DNA of 64,000 nt, from assembly GCF_003573695.1 (NCBI RefSeq), contig NC_039368.1, positions 78,506,374 to 78,570,373 of the forward strand. Reading direction: 5' to 3'. Under the pieces are notes generated by a model. It had not been told where the DNA came from. It worked only from the letters and a program-made list of their open reading frames with translations, and did no database searches. The translations under genes were made by a program, and so were the position numbers. Shown here piece by piece: positions 20,031 through 32,520 of the stretch. Within the stretch, counting starts at the first letter, position 1. Every line of letters begins with the position of its first letter. Source of the stretch: Papaver somniferum (lineage: Eukaryota > Streptophyta > Magnoliopsida > Ranunculales > Papaveraceae).

Positions 20031-21461
20031 GGACAAGAGTATCGAAGCTATCAAAATAACAAGGGTATACGAGCCTTCGATTGCATCACAATTTTCCTTT
20101 GCTACAAATCAAGATACAGTGGAAGAAAATATCGAAGATCAGGTGGGAGAAGACATCCATGACGATTTTGACGAAGAAGATATCCTATCAAGAGCAAATC
20201 AAGACGAAGATTTCAACAACGAAGATGATTGGATAATGATGATCCATGCGTTTCTCAAGGATGGAACCTTACCCGCGGATCACAAACAAACCAGGAAAAT
20301 ACTCTCCAAAGTAGGAAGATATGATCTTCGGGATGGGGTCCTGTACAAGAAATCTTTCCTCGGACCGTTACTACGTTGATTATCCAGGAAAGAGGGGCAT
20401 CGAATTCTAAACGACATCCATTATGGTGACGCAGGGAATCATAGCGGCATGACATCACTAGCCGAGAAAGCAAAAATGCAAGGATATTACTGGCCCACAA
20501 TGATACAAGATGCTGCAAGAATGTCTCGACGATGTGAAGAATGTCAGTGTTTCTCCAAAAAGATACACGCACCAGCAACAACGTTGAATTCTGTGGATAG
20601 TCCGTGGCCATTTGCAAAATGGGGCATAGATATCGTTGGGCTTTTCAACGTCGGGGAAAAGACGATTTTTGATAGTAGCCACGAACTACTTTAGTAAATG
20701 GGTGGAAGCCAAAGCCTTAGCCAGGATCAGAGACGTGGACGTGTTTACTTTCATATTCCAAAACATTATTTGCAGGTTCGGCATACCAGCGGAAATCGTT
20801 TCCGATAATGGTAAACAATTACAGGGGAAAAACATAGACATGCTCTTCGACACTTTCAAAATAAGGAAAAACAAGTCCACCCCCATATACCCTCAAAGCA
20901 ACGGACAAGCGGAAGCTACTAACAAGACCCTCTCCCTTATCCTCAAAAAGAAATTAGACGAACACAAGGGGCGATGGTGTGAACAGCTACACAATGTATT
21001 ATGGGCATACATGACAACACGAAGATCTTCCACTGGGGAGTCCCCATTTCTCCTCACTTATGGAGCTGAAGCAGTCATCCCAACAGAGATCCTCATGCCA
21101 ACCACAAAGACCGAAGCATGGGAGAAAAATCTCACAACAGACATGATGTTAGAGAGACTGGACGACCTGTAAGAAAGGAGGGAAGCAACATTGCAAAAGA
21201 TGGAAAATTATCAACGGAGATTAGCGAGAGAGTACAACAAAAAGGTTAAGCTTCGAAATTTTGTAGAAGGGAAGTATGTGCTAAGAACAATCCCGCAGTA
21301 TCAACGAGAGAAGAAATGTGGAAAGTTAGCACCTACATGGGGATGACCTTTTATAATACACGACATTGCGGAAAACGGTTCCTACTATCTTCGCAATCTG
21401 AAAGGCGAGGTCCTCCGGCACCCTTGGAATGCTAAATGGCTCAAACCGTACTACCCATAGG
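20020..21461 (+). pseudogene. Integrase of element A
   Basis: The zinc-binding part shows HYGDAGNHSG and RRCEECQ (HHCC type) with GYYWPTM between them. The catalytic core keeps all three acidic residues: Asp in AKWGIDIVG (about 20615), Asp in EIVSDNGKQ (about 20800) and Glu in NGQAEATNK (about 20910). The C-terminal part ends HPWNAKWLKPYYP before a TAG at 21459-21461. Lesions are a TGA at about 20377, a one-base frameshift near 20650, a TAA at 21170-21172, and a TGA for Gly near 21345. The catalytic core thus looks better preserved than in element B. Confidence 0.85.
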
Positions 21462-21639
21462 AGCAGCACAGCTTTGCATCTGCGTGAAAAATACCATAAG
21501 AAGAAGGAAGCGTAACCGCTTTACATGTTTCTATCTCTGGACGAGGAGTAGCAGGCCTCAACCTATCAATCAAACAAACTTTTTGGTAAAAATCTTCAAG
21601 CAAACGAAATGGTCAAAAGGCCCGCTGGGTGAACGCATG

Positions 21640-21960
21640 TACATTACATAATAAATTAACAATATTAGGGAAAGTAGTTAATCTACAATCTCCCAGGGCT
21701 CCCCTATCAGTGTCTATGAGTGTAAGACCAGGGGGAAGGCACCCAGCAGAAAGAGATACCCAAACAATTTTAAGGCAGCGGGTCGACGGAATGGGTGCAT
21801 GTAAATATTTCAAATAAGCATCCCATATCCTAGAACGCTGCCTCGGCCCCCACCGTTTGGGAATCCTCTGGCCCAGGATTCGCCAGCGGGGTGACAGGTC
21901 TCAAGAGGATCACGAAGGTATTTACCTTCGGTCTCGCACCCAAACACTCTCAACTTTTTA
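21640..21960. other. Conserved non-coding block between integrase and antisense gene (A)
   Basis: Long runs are nearly identical to 40100-40385 in element B (for example around AGTAGTTAATCTACAATCT, GTGTCTATGAGTGTAAGACC and GACAGGTCTCAAGA), although no shared reading frame is evident. It sits where the sense gag-pol transcript and the antisense transcript converge. It may hold polyadenylation or other cis signals. Confidence 0.6.
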
Positions 21961-22163
21961 CAAAGAAAGTTATTTCTACTTTAACACTTCACAATACTTA
22001 AAATAAAGGTGAATTGATAACGCAGGTATGCCAAAAGGATGATCCATTTCATAAAGAGTTGATTACAAGTTCAGCAAATAAGATAAAGCAGGAAACACAT
22101 CAAAAAATGATCTGAAATTATATAATCAACAAAAATCAACTTTCTATGACTAATAAAAGAAAT

Positions 22164-25100
22164 CTACTTGGACGATACAACTCCATCAACAGGGTTGTCT
22201 CTGCGAGATGAAGGTACGCTACCACATGAAAAAGGCCCAGAAGAACCAGGAAAGGGCGCGGGAAGGGGACGACGCGGATAATTCTTGACAAGACCATGTT
22301 CGAATTTAATATCAAGTTCAATCTTATCTAGGACTTTGTTGGTCTCTTCAGCCAACTGACATCGAGCTTTATAAGTGATAACATCGGTCCGCTGGTTGGC
22401 CTGAGACAACAATGCAGATAGGCGTTCCGCCTCTTTGGAGGCAATCTCCGCTGCTTCCTCACGAGATGCGGCCAACCCTTTGAAATAGTTAGCTTGTCCT
22501 TCCTGCTGCACTAAGGCAGATTGAGTTTTTTTAAGCTCATCATTTGCTGCGTGAAGTTGTCCCTCGAGTGCTGAAAACAAGAAATACCAAGGGGTTAAAA
22601 CGAAGAAATAACAGAATCACACTCGATAAAACGAGTTTATATCTTCGACATTAGACGAAGCCTCTTCATACTCATTAAAAACTGCGTCCCGAGCCTCATC
22701 AAGAAAGTCATATTCGTCGGATAGTTTCTTATAATCCGTTTGAAGGTTCGTAAGAGCAAATTGACTCGCGTCTAAGTCTACCTGCTTCATTGAATCCAAG
22801 TGACGAAGATGGTTGACTTCGTCATTCATCTCCCCCATCCTTTTATGGAGTCGATACACATTCACTTCAAGATCTCTTTCAGATTCCACTTGGCGAGCAA
22901 CATCAGCTCGAGACGCTGCTAGGGCTTTACTAAGAGCACCAACCTCAGCCCTAGCATTATCTCTTTCCTCGGAAAGATGCAGCATACTATCCCTAACCCC
23001 GGGGCCTAAGAAAGAACGAGCCTGTTGTAACTCTCCTTCCAAAAAGCGCACTCTAGCCTCTAAGTCCGAAGCATGTCCTCGAGCATCACGCAGGTTGTCA
23101 CGCGTCCATAGCAGCGTACCATTAAAAAGACGGTCATGATTGTACTTATTTTGCATATCAACCATCAGTGTTCGCTTTTCACGCCACTCAGCTGCTAAGG
23201 CGTTGTGCTCATCAGCACGAGCATTCCACTTTACGGCTTCGCTTTTCAACTTACCCACCAACTCTGCAATGCGGGATTTCTGTCGTTCCCTTTCTTTCCG
23301 AAGCCATATGAGCTCGGGGACTCCACCCACTGAAGATAGGGTGGGGAGACTGAGACAGAACACCAAAGTACAAATAGGGAATCACGAGGAGTAAAAGACC
23401 AATAAAAAAACGAACCTGTGAGGGACGATACATTTCTGCGAGCTTGCTCCAATTCGTTGCGGACTATAGCAAGTTCCGAACGGAGACTCTCCTCGGCATT
23501 ACCCACCGCTCCTTTTCCTTCAGGCGACCCTTCAGTTCACTTATTTCCATCTCGGCCGCAGATAGTTCTTCTTCTCTATGACGAAGCTTAGCCTCCAACT
23601 TTAAAGACTTTGCTTTAAAGAATTGGTATAGAACATGGTTACAATGTTCGCTCCTCATCATCTATGTCACAAACCAAAATTATTATACCCAAGGGATCGG
23701 ATATCGCGAAGAATACAATGTTCGTATATCATGAGGGAATCAGTACAAGGATTTACCTCTAAGACACGCTGCTGGGGAAAACCGTATTGGTACCCATCAG
23801 CTATGGCCATCATATCAGCAACAGAGGAGGGAGGGTCAACCACTAGGTTAGCTTCTGAAGCTCTCAGATTCTTCTCCCACATCTCAGCAACGCGGACTTC
23901 AGAAGACACTTGCATCATCTGACGAGTATAAGCGTCAGAATTCTTCTCACCAGGGACCACTGGGGCAGGGTTGGGGACGAACATCAGATTTTTCTTCTTA
24001 AGCCAAGCCAAAATGGCATCTTCGCCTTCAGGCATTAGCGAGTAAGGGAAATCCTCTGAAGGAGATTCAACCGCAGACTTCCCTTTGGTGTTCTCCCCTC
24101 ACTCGCGCAAGTCTCGACATCACCAGCCTCAGTATGACCACCGGCTTTTCAGCCTGCTGACCGGTGGCATCTTCTTTACCAATATCCCCAAGCACATCCC
24201 AATCATCATTTGGGGAAAGCAATGAGAAGTCTTCGGCAAGACCCATGGCAGCATTCACATCAAAGGATTCCCCGCGGAATATATCCTACCAAAAGAAAAT
24301 TCAGGGGAAATAACGGGCAGAGTACCCACACCAACAATAATCGCCAACAGGGGCATCCACCCCCGCCAGTACCACCAACGGTAATATTACCCTCAGACTC
24401 ACCATCACCACCCGCGGCAATTCTTCTTCACCATCACCACCCGCGGCAACTTCTTCTTCACCATTACCACCTTCGTCATCAGGGTGAGAAGTATCGGTAC
24501 GCTCTTCTCCATCGGACATTTCTTCATCCTCAGCATACCCTTCGTTTACAGGACTCAACCTCAATAAACCTCAGCCTCACCGGTAACCACAGTAGAAGAT
24601 TGTTTGGGTCCAAGTTTCTTCTTTCTTCGACACCTACAAACCAGTACACATCCCCACAAAGGCTCATTTTTTCCCTCACTTCAAAAATGAAAATTATTTC
24701 AAGCAAGGAAAAAGGGGCAAATAGAATAGAGAATATAAGAAGAAACTATACCTTGGCAGCAGCAGCACTCTTCGGTGGATGGGTAGCACCAGAACCCTCC
24801 TCCTCATCTCCATCAACGACATCAAGAGCGTAAGGAAAATTCATGCCCGCGAAATTCGGACGCCAAGGACAGAAATCTCCATAACGAGCAGGAGGAGTTT
24901 CACGAGGCTTGCTGTTTTCAGAAGGACGCCAACCGCGCGGACCAGGAATCCAACCATAAGCCCAAGGACCAACTACCTCAATAACAGTAGCATGCCATTC
25001 ATAATCATGGTCACGCTTAATCCTTTCACGAGCAGGAAAGAGTTTCCGTTTAGCAGATCCCTCAGTACCAGGAACATACTTCAGCTTGGCATCACTCACC

Positions 25101-26155
25101 TCACTCAAAAGACGAATTTCACCACGAGGAGCAGCAATGTTACGAAGACTAACACTCCACGGCTTACGGTTTCTACTGTTGACATAATCCCCAAAGGAAC
25201 TGTTAAAATTCTGAGGAGTGTACCACTCTCTCTCAGCAGGATTTGGAACATAGCAGGTCATCATAGTCTCTCCCTTGCTTCGCAGGTAACATTCCTTCAG
25301 TGACGAAGATAATTCCCAGATAGTTGTGACACGGAACGATTATGAGTGTTTGTGGAAGAGCCTTCGCGACTAGCCAACACGTCATAATAAAAGGAGTCAC
25401 CCGACTTATATAGGGGAACATGAGACCCGCCTCGAAGGCTCCAACCGTAGTCAATAGATGAAACTCGTCAAACTGATACTTAGCAAGGAGCTCGTAAGTG
25501 ATATCATCGTCAGGGGCATAGAATCGAACCTCAAAAGCTTGAAGATCATGTTTTTCCTTGAACATCTCGAGATCAATATGCTTGAAAGTGACCTTCTTCT
25601 TACCAACTGAAATACTGCGTATCACGGGGACAGTTTCTTCTTCGTCTGCGGAATCAGAAATAAGACTCAATTTCGAAGATTTCCTTTTAGAAGGAAGAAT
25701 TTTAGACGGATCAGCTCTCGACATAGTACCCTTGGAGTACTTCCCTTTGAAACAAACCGTGGGAGGAGGCGACAAAGATTTCTGCGGAGGCAAAAAAGGA
25801 GGAGCCATAGAACGAAGGGGCGGAACATCCAATGTTCGTTACGAGGAGGAGGAGCCCGCGTGCTCCTAGAGTCATCACGAGGGGGAGCCTGCGTACTCCT
25901 AGAATCTTCACGAGGACGAGAAGGGGCACGGTTAACAGCATACCTAGACCCAGAAGGACCCTTCGGCACATCCCCTTTCTTAGTAGGCACAACCTTCGCA
26001 CCAGAGGAAGATGAAACCCTATGACCCCGAGGATCCGATTGCGAAGACTTGTAAGGACCTTCCCCAAGTGGAGATCTGTCAGAATCTCGACGCGGAGGGG
26101 ATCTTGGCGGACTAGACGGCGGGGTTTGGTAAGGAGCCCGCGGACGATCAGACAT
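22164..26155 (-). pseudogene. Spliced antisense gene of element A, coiled-coil product
   Basis: The ATG at 26155 starts MSDRPRAPYQTPPSSPPRSP, a basic Ser/Pro/Arg-rich region. Then come KKVTFKHIDLEMFKEKH, YQFDEFHLLTTVGAFEAGL and EREWYTPQNFNSSFGDYVNS, resembling proteins annotated as putative gypsy-type transposon (PF04195-like). An acidic region (EDEEMSDGEERTDTS) and a long heptad-rich coiled coil (about 23660-22300) follow, ending GVVSSK. GT-AG introns are visible, for example after QQRVLE (about 23758-23662, GTAAAT...GACATAG), after NVSSLTG (about 23415-23340), and after SSNVED (about 22640-22575). Frameshifts near 25838 and 25265 break the copy. Its function is unknown; Tat elements such as Grande carry comparable antisense genes. 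Confidence 0.75.
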
Positions 26156-26710
26156 ATCTACAAGGAAACACAAAAACAGTTTAGAGAAGAATAAGGAGAT
26201 CACTAAAGATCAAAAAACCCATAATTGATGGTTCATCCGGATAAACATTAAAAACCCTAAGAACTAAAAATAACCAGAAATACTCCATCAAACTCCAGGG
26301 ATAATACTTAGATACAGACTCACAGAATTTGTAACAAAGAACAGGGGCAAGCATATATGCTTCGACATGTGTGTTCTTCATCACAAAGCCAAGAATACAG
26401 CAGCAGGAAACAAACGGGTAGATACATAGATAAATCAATGATGAGCAGCTAATGAAAAACCCCATACCTGTATAGAAGAGGACGACAAGCACCAACCACA
26501 GTCGAAGAAAGGAGGATCGGAGATATCAAAAGCTAGTTGTCTGCGATACAGGGGCAACAACAGTCGAGAGCGAAAGAGACAGAAAATTGAATGTTGTTAT
26601 CTTCCTCACAAGAATGACGATAATAAATGACTAAAGAACAAGAATAGAAAACAAGAAGAGGATGAACACTGACAAGAAGAGGATAAAAGTTTTTTTTCAC
26701 ATTCTCTTTC

Positions 26711-26720
26711 CTATTTATGA
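26711..26720 (-). promoter_or_regulatory. Candidate promoter of the antisense gene in element A
   Basis: The minus strand reads TCATAAATAG, a TATA-like box about 555 bp upstream of the ATG at 26155. An equivalent box, GTATATAAAG, occurs at about 44491-44500 in element B. A second one (CCTTATAAAT) lies at 26801-26810. The long gap to the ATG allows a leader intron. Confidence 0.45.
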
Positions 26721-26900
26721 AGCTAGAGAAGACAATAAATGTCCCTCGTACCAAGGAGCAGTTATGGGGAAAGTTAATGCAAAGTGGGAAACGTGCCCGT
26801 ATTTATAAGGGAAGTTATTTCAGGAGAGATAAAACGTGTAGGACGACCTTTCTTCTTCTAAATTGCAAAATGCGCCCAAGTCATAAGAAGAGGGTCAAAT

Positions 26901-27844
26901 TTTATGTACACCTTTCATCATCCACCACGTGTACAGAAAGAGACACGTGGAAGGCATGCAAAACAAGATATCAAAACATGATAACAAGCATCTCATCAAA
27001 AGATGCCACCGGTCAGGGACGGAGGATCACAGAGGTATGATGGCTTAGAGGAGCACCAGATAATACCCCTTGGGTGTTAATACACCCAATCCCGAGGAAG
27101 ATCCCAGATCAACGGCTGAGAGAAAGTTTGACTGACACAGATGTGACCAGACAAAGAGACACTTGTCTGACACGAGCAGACATCCATCTACCCGCATTAA
27201 ATACCAAAGAGATATACACGTGTCAATCAGCTCGTGGAAGAGGCGAGGATAACCCTTCGTATTCAAGATCAGGCCGCAGCATATGCCGAAGACCTCTGCG
27301 TAATGGGCACAAAGCACAAGAAGATAAGATTACAACGGCACCTCATAAGTAGGACCCACGTTCCAACCCTATAAATACCCCTCTCCACTAAGAGAGAAGG
27401 GGTCGAACAATCTAGAGAAATTATAGGAGAATATAAGAGAGAGAAATAAGAAGAGTAAGTAATCCCCCTACTTCCACAGACCTATGTATACTCTAAAGTC
27501 ATCCGACTATCTTTGTAATCATTCAATACATAGTGAAACACCAGCCCCGTGGATGTAGGCCTTAGTGCCGAACCACGTAAATCTTTGTCTTATTTACATT
27601 TCAGCACTTTACATTCAGCGTTGAACTTCATGTGCTTTACATTTATACTTGATTCTCTATTTATTACTTTATACGAATATTATTTATGATAATATTCGAC
27701 TAGACAATGACAAGCTCGAAGGCTTTGAGTCGATGAATCGATATAATCATCCCCTTTACACATACGACGTACAATTTTAGAATTAGAATATATGCGAATA
27801 TTATTTGTGAACACGTGGATGGCTTCATGATTTATGTGTTCACA
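26901..27844 (+). repeat. 3' LTR of element A
   Basis: Matches 16882-17841 with scattered substitutions and one deletion of about 17 bases. It is preceded by AGAAGAGGGTCAAATT, the probable polypurine tract, and ends TTCACA at 27844. Confidence 0.9.
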
Positions 27845-28745
27845 CTACGCATTTTAAATACTAAGCATTTCTATTTTGAATTATACAATTATGTGTAGGA
27901 AAATTTTATTTTTTCCGCAGTGCAGTAGCAATTTGAACTAGCACTATTATCTCTGCTAGACAATAAAGATGTGGCATTATTTAGATTGTGGACTTAATCA
28001 TGGTTATGTTAGGATTTCTTTTAGGGGGTGCAAATAGGGGTGAGTATTGGGCCCGTAATACGTGGATTTGACCGGGACCAACCGTATATTTGAGGATGGA
28101 TGTCCGAACCTTTTTCTAATGGATTGAATGAGGATGGGATTTTAGAAATACAACGGATTACGGATTGGGCCTGGATGCAACCTTAAAATCCGTTGGATAT
28201 TCATACCCGTTAGATCAAGTGTAATTGTATAGATTTTGGCAAATATATAGATAGTTTAAGAATTCTTGATGTGTTTACTTAGAATGTTGTCCATGACACT
28301 TTTATATTTATACATATATATATATATATATACTAGGATATGACATGTGCCGTGACGGCACGTGATTTAATTTGTTCTCGGTGTTGCCAAATGATTGTTT
28401 CTTATCGTATTTCGACATATATTGTTAAATCTAACTTTTGTTTTATTACATTGTGTCATTTTATCCTACTGTTATTAGATTTTAATTTTTACATACGTAC
28501 GCTAGACACGTTGTTCTGATGATGATCTCTAATAAACAATCACCTATTTTGACTTAAATTTGTTCTTTTTTTTTTTGTTGAAGTATACTTAAATTTGTTT
28601 TGAATGCATAATTTTAGACTAATAATTAACCAAAAATATGTAAAGCTCTAATAAATAGCGGAATTGTGGAATTTTACGTAAATATTTGTAAAATATGGAA
28701 ACATTAAAATTGAACGACAATAACTTTTACATGGTTACTACCCTA

Positions 28746-28830
28746 TACTATTCCAATACCTTTACAAAGTTCTTTGAAACTTTGGAACAGAAGTTCTAAA
28801 AATACTATTCCAATACCTTTACAAAGTTCT
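28746..28830. repeat. Short direct duplication inside the Helitron
   Basis: TACTATTCCAATACCTTTAC and following bases occur at 28746 and again at 28803, a period of 57 bp. Confidence 0.7.
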
Positions 28831-29997
28831 AAAAATTGTATACAGTGAGAAAAAGAATATAAGAGATGATGCATATGCTGGTGTTCATGTTCCCAAAATC
28901 CAACATGTCGCGGTTCTATACACACTTTTTCAATTTTACCTATGCATACAAAAATATAGGATTAACATCTAACTTACTTCAGAAATAAAAAAAAAAATAC
29001 ATGTATGCACACCATTTTGTACATAACCTTGAAAGGAACATTAATGCTTGATGACTACAGGAGGCCAAATTTAACCTATGTCTAACCAACTATTTAAGAT
29101 AGGCCATTACATACCGAGAATGATTGCCTATATATGTATAAGTGGATTGTTGTTAGGAAAATCTTTCATCGAGATCAATATGCGAACGATCAAACGGAGA
29201 AAAATTATTAGCAAAAGCATGAGTTCCAACATTTCACCTGTATAATTTGAGAAAAATATCAATTCCACATTATATTAAAATGACATGAAATTTAATAGCT
29301 TATTTAAAAGAGTAGCTTGAAGTGAGACTCCTGCAACGACCAAATGAAAGAGAAAGTAAGTTTTAATATAAGATGGTAGTGTTGTTGGTGTTTCAAACTT
29401 TCTCCAGTTGCATATCCATATTCATTATGAAATAGTGTTACAAATTAACTTTTATAAGGAAAGATTGTTCCAAAGGAAATTCTTCATGGCTATCGTACAT
29501 GCTTTCTAACTTATTACAACATCAAAATAAATTACTCAACATAATTGATTCCAAAGGACTAATATATAAGAAAGTGCCACACTAACTCAACATGATCTTA
29601 TCCCGATTGAATCATAGGCACTTGAGAATAAAAAAAGGTAGGGAACTAAGTACGATATTGGATAGAGATGTAAGATTTAGTTTTAGTCTCATTAATTAAC
29701 ACGACACATGCCACCATATATTTTTTTTCATCCATCATTTTACCGTGAACATAAATCATCAAGCAACTGATTACTGATTTTATTCCCAAACAAAATTGAA
29801 TTTTTATGGAACCAACCGAAATTCGGCACCACAATCCCAATTCATAATCTATGTTCCTATTGGACACTACCAACATATTTTTCATAAAATATTTTCTAGC
29901 TTTTCCTTTTTCGGCGAATTCCCAACAAACAGACTTCACAGACCGACATCGATATAATTATTAGGTAACACACTAATAACACAAACTTTGACTTTCA

Positions 29998-30065
29998 GTT
30001 CTTGCAACAGTCTCTATATTTCAGTTATCCTGTAAAAACTAAAATATAGCGACTGTTGCAAGAAC
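29998..30065. repeat. 29-bp foldback with 10-nt loop
   Basis: Arms 29998-30026 and 30037-30065 pair at 27 of 29 positions (outer part GTTCTTGCAACAGTC). It lies inside the Helitron. It could be a miniature foldback element or a small-RNA hairpin. Confidence 0.75.
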
Positions 30066-31106
30066 CAATGTGTTGGGTGTTGGATCTCTAATAAAAAAAT
30101 ATCTTATTTCGAAGTGCATGCATAAATAGTTAAAAGAGCTAAATGATATGAGAAAACTTACAATTGTACAACCTCCTTGTTCCTGTCAACATCTGTAAAC
30201 CTTCTGTCAAAGCATTCACATAATTGATAATTTAAATTTGCTCCAACTTCTATGGTGTTATACAAAACTGAGCTTAAAACTTATTGAGAATTGTACGAAC
30301 TAAACATATAGTAGGTCCCTGGTAAAAAGTACCGAACTTTTATATTTTATCCAAGCTCAATTGGTATTAAAGGTCCAAAAGTAGCTTGCAGTGAGACCAA
30401 CAGTACAGAAACGCGAATAAACCTTTCACCCGACCTTATATATATCTGGAAAACGAATCTAACCTTGCGCAAACCCTCTAAATAACATGTTAATAATAAC
30501 GATATCCTATATTATACGTCATGAACATTGCTACAATGGACTCTAGCATTGTTAAATTCATCCGGAATACGTAATGAAAATATTTTTACCAAACTGCAAT
30601 GTACAGAATCAAATATTGGCATTTACCTCGACCGAGAAAACCAACTTGTGTCCCTTCTCCCTTGCTTTATGTGGTATTTCATTTCCGAAAAAAGTTTCGA
30701 TGAACCTGCAAATTTGAAAAATTGAAATGATAATACATCTAAATGCAAAGACAAGATTTTAAAATATTTTATAAACTAACCAAAAATTTAGAAATTAATT
30801 AGACTGCTAACAGATCTAACTCAAGTAAGAAAAGCACTAAAATCATCACATACACACAGAACAACAAATACAACAAAAGAAAAACAGCCTAAAGACTCCT
30901 ACTTACCAATACAACAAAAATGGACCAAAGATTGTAAAACCAAGAGTGCCAAAGTAAACGGAGGACAACAAAGTAAGACTAATTTATATATGTTTGAAAC
31001 GTCATTTTTGTTAAATCAAATTAAGAAAATCAAAGAACCTAATCGACGAATGGATCGCCTCTATAATTATTCACATTACAATACAATACCTTAAAATAAT
31101 TTGTGT

Positions 31107-31200
31107 TATTGGATACAGAAAAAGTCTATTTTTCTGTATTTGGTTCATGGTTCAGTTGGATACAGAAAATGTCTATTTTTCGGTATTTGGTTCGTAGAAT
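31107..31200. repeat. Two-copy direct repeat of about 47 bp
   Basis: TTGGATACAGAAAA followed by GTCTATTTTTC and GTATTTGGTTC occurs at about 31109 and 31156, inside the Helitron. Confidence 0.65.
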
Positions 31201-31939
31201 CAACTTCCATTTGCCCATATTCAAGGTCTACAGAAAGTGAAAAAATTGGGTTAAATAAAGCCGACAAGATTGTTATAAACACAAAAAGAAGTACGATGAA
31301 CTAAAAGCTAATTCAACTGGTAGTGCTCACATATTAACACTTCAAGTAAGACTCGAAAATCATACCAAAAAGTAAATTTACAGTATTAAGAATAAAATAT
31401 AGAACTTGAAAAATAATCAACCTTTATAATTCTTGTGAAGAGGAAGTGGAATGCACAAAATCAAATTCAAACAAAACTTAATAATCTAAAATAAAATTAA
31501 TTGGGAAAAAATAAAAATATTCACCATACAAATTTAAAAACGAAATTCTAATTTAGGGAGCAGGGAGAAATATAAACATTAAGTTGAAAACGCTGCAGCT
31601 CGTGCGCTTTAAAACCATGTGATGAATCTATTGAGCGCTAATCTAATCTTTACACAAATTAACTCTAAAACCACAAAATAAAAATAAAAAATTTGAAACA
31701 TTTCTCAATAACCCAGATTTAAAAACATTAAGTTGGATGAAAAGAATTTTTGATGAAAATTAATAGACTATAAAAAAGTACAAACTATAAGAGAATAAAT
31801 ATAATAACTAACCGTCTTTCCAATATGCAATGGATGATAAAGAGATCTTCTTTGGTAGAAATATTTTACACATTGGAGAAATTAAAATATTACTGGCATA
31901 AGAAGATCTTTTAATTATTTTTTTTTGATGAAAAAAAAA

Positions 31940-32142
31940 AGACGATGAAGAAGACGAAAGAAAACAATTTTTTTTTTGAAGCATGAATTAAGAGGGAGTT
32001 TAATTTACAATAAAAGAAACGGTTTCACATTGAATGTGAAGAAAAAAAAAAGAAGATGAAAGAAAATAATCTTTTTTTAAGCATAAATTAAGAGGGAGTT
32101 TAATTTACAATAAAAGAAACGGTTTCACATTGAATGCGAAGA
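31940..32142. repeat. 100-bp tandem duplication inside the Helitron
   Basis: AGAGGGAGTTTAATTTACAA and the following ~50 bp recur exactly 100 bp apart (31991 and 32091), with poly-A/GAAGATGAA sequence preceding each. Confidence 0.8.
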
Positions 32143-32230
32143 ATAACTCCAAATAAATGACACTGGGAAGGTGAAGTGGAGATTGAAATATGTGGCTCGA
32201 TCTGGACCCTTAGAAATGTATATTGAAAAT

Positions 32231-32520
32231 CTTAAATCAGTGTCTCAATCTCAACCCTTTTTTATATGCTAAAAATGTAAATTTAAAACCAAAATATATG
32301 ACTCAATAGGAACCGTCCTTTATGTGTCTGAAATGTAAATGACTGTCCATATGGAAAAACACCATTGTCCCTTAAATCAGTGTCTCAATCTCAACCCTTC
32401 TTTATATGCTAAAAATGTAAATTGAAAAACCAAAATATATGACTCAATCCGAACCGTCCTTTATGTGTCCCAAATGTAGATAACCGTCCATGTGGAAAAA
32501 CACCATTGTCCCTTATAATA
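32231..32520. repeat. 140-bp tandem duplication at the Helitron 5' end
   Basis: CTTAAATCAGTGTCTCAATC begins copies at 32231 and 32371. Each copy ends near AACACCATTGTCCCTT, and the second runs into the 5' terminus of the Helitron. Confidence 0.8.

Larger units (their letters stand above)
16882..27844 (+). mobile_element. Ty3/Gypsy Tat-type retrotransposon A, defective
   Basis: The element is 10.96 kb with LTRs at its ends, a primer-binding site at 17845, gag-pol remnants at 18.35-21.46 kb, a convergent antisense gene at 22.16-26.16 kb, and a polypurine tract at about 26883-26900. Tat assignment rests on the second, archaeal-type RNase H between RNase H and integrase and on the 3' antisense ORF, both known in Tat elements. 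Flanks CTACT (16877-16881) and CTACG (27845-27849) agree at 4 of 5 positions if the LTR starts at TGTATGTACACC; the exact start could be 2-4 bp further in. Gag, protease and RT are mostly deleted, so it cannot move by itself. Element B (33331-45636) is a close relative. Confidence 0.88.

Noticed and set aside
29646..29939. 97-codon minus-strand ORF inside the Helitron
   Set aside because: No Rep, helicase or other recognised motif, with AT-rich composition like its surroundings.
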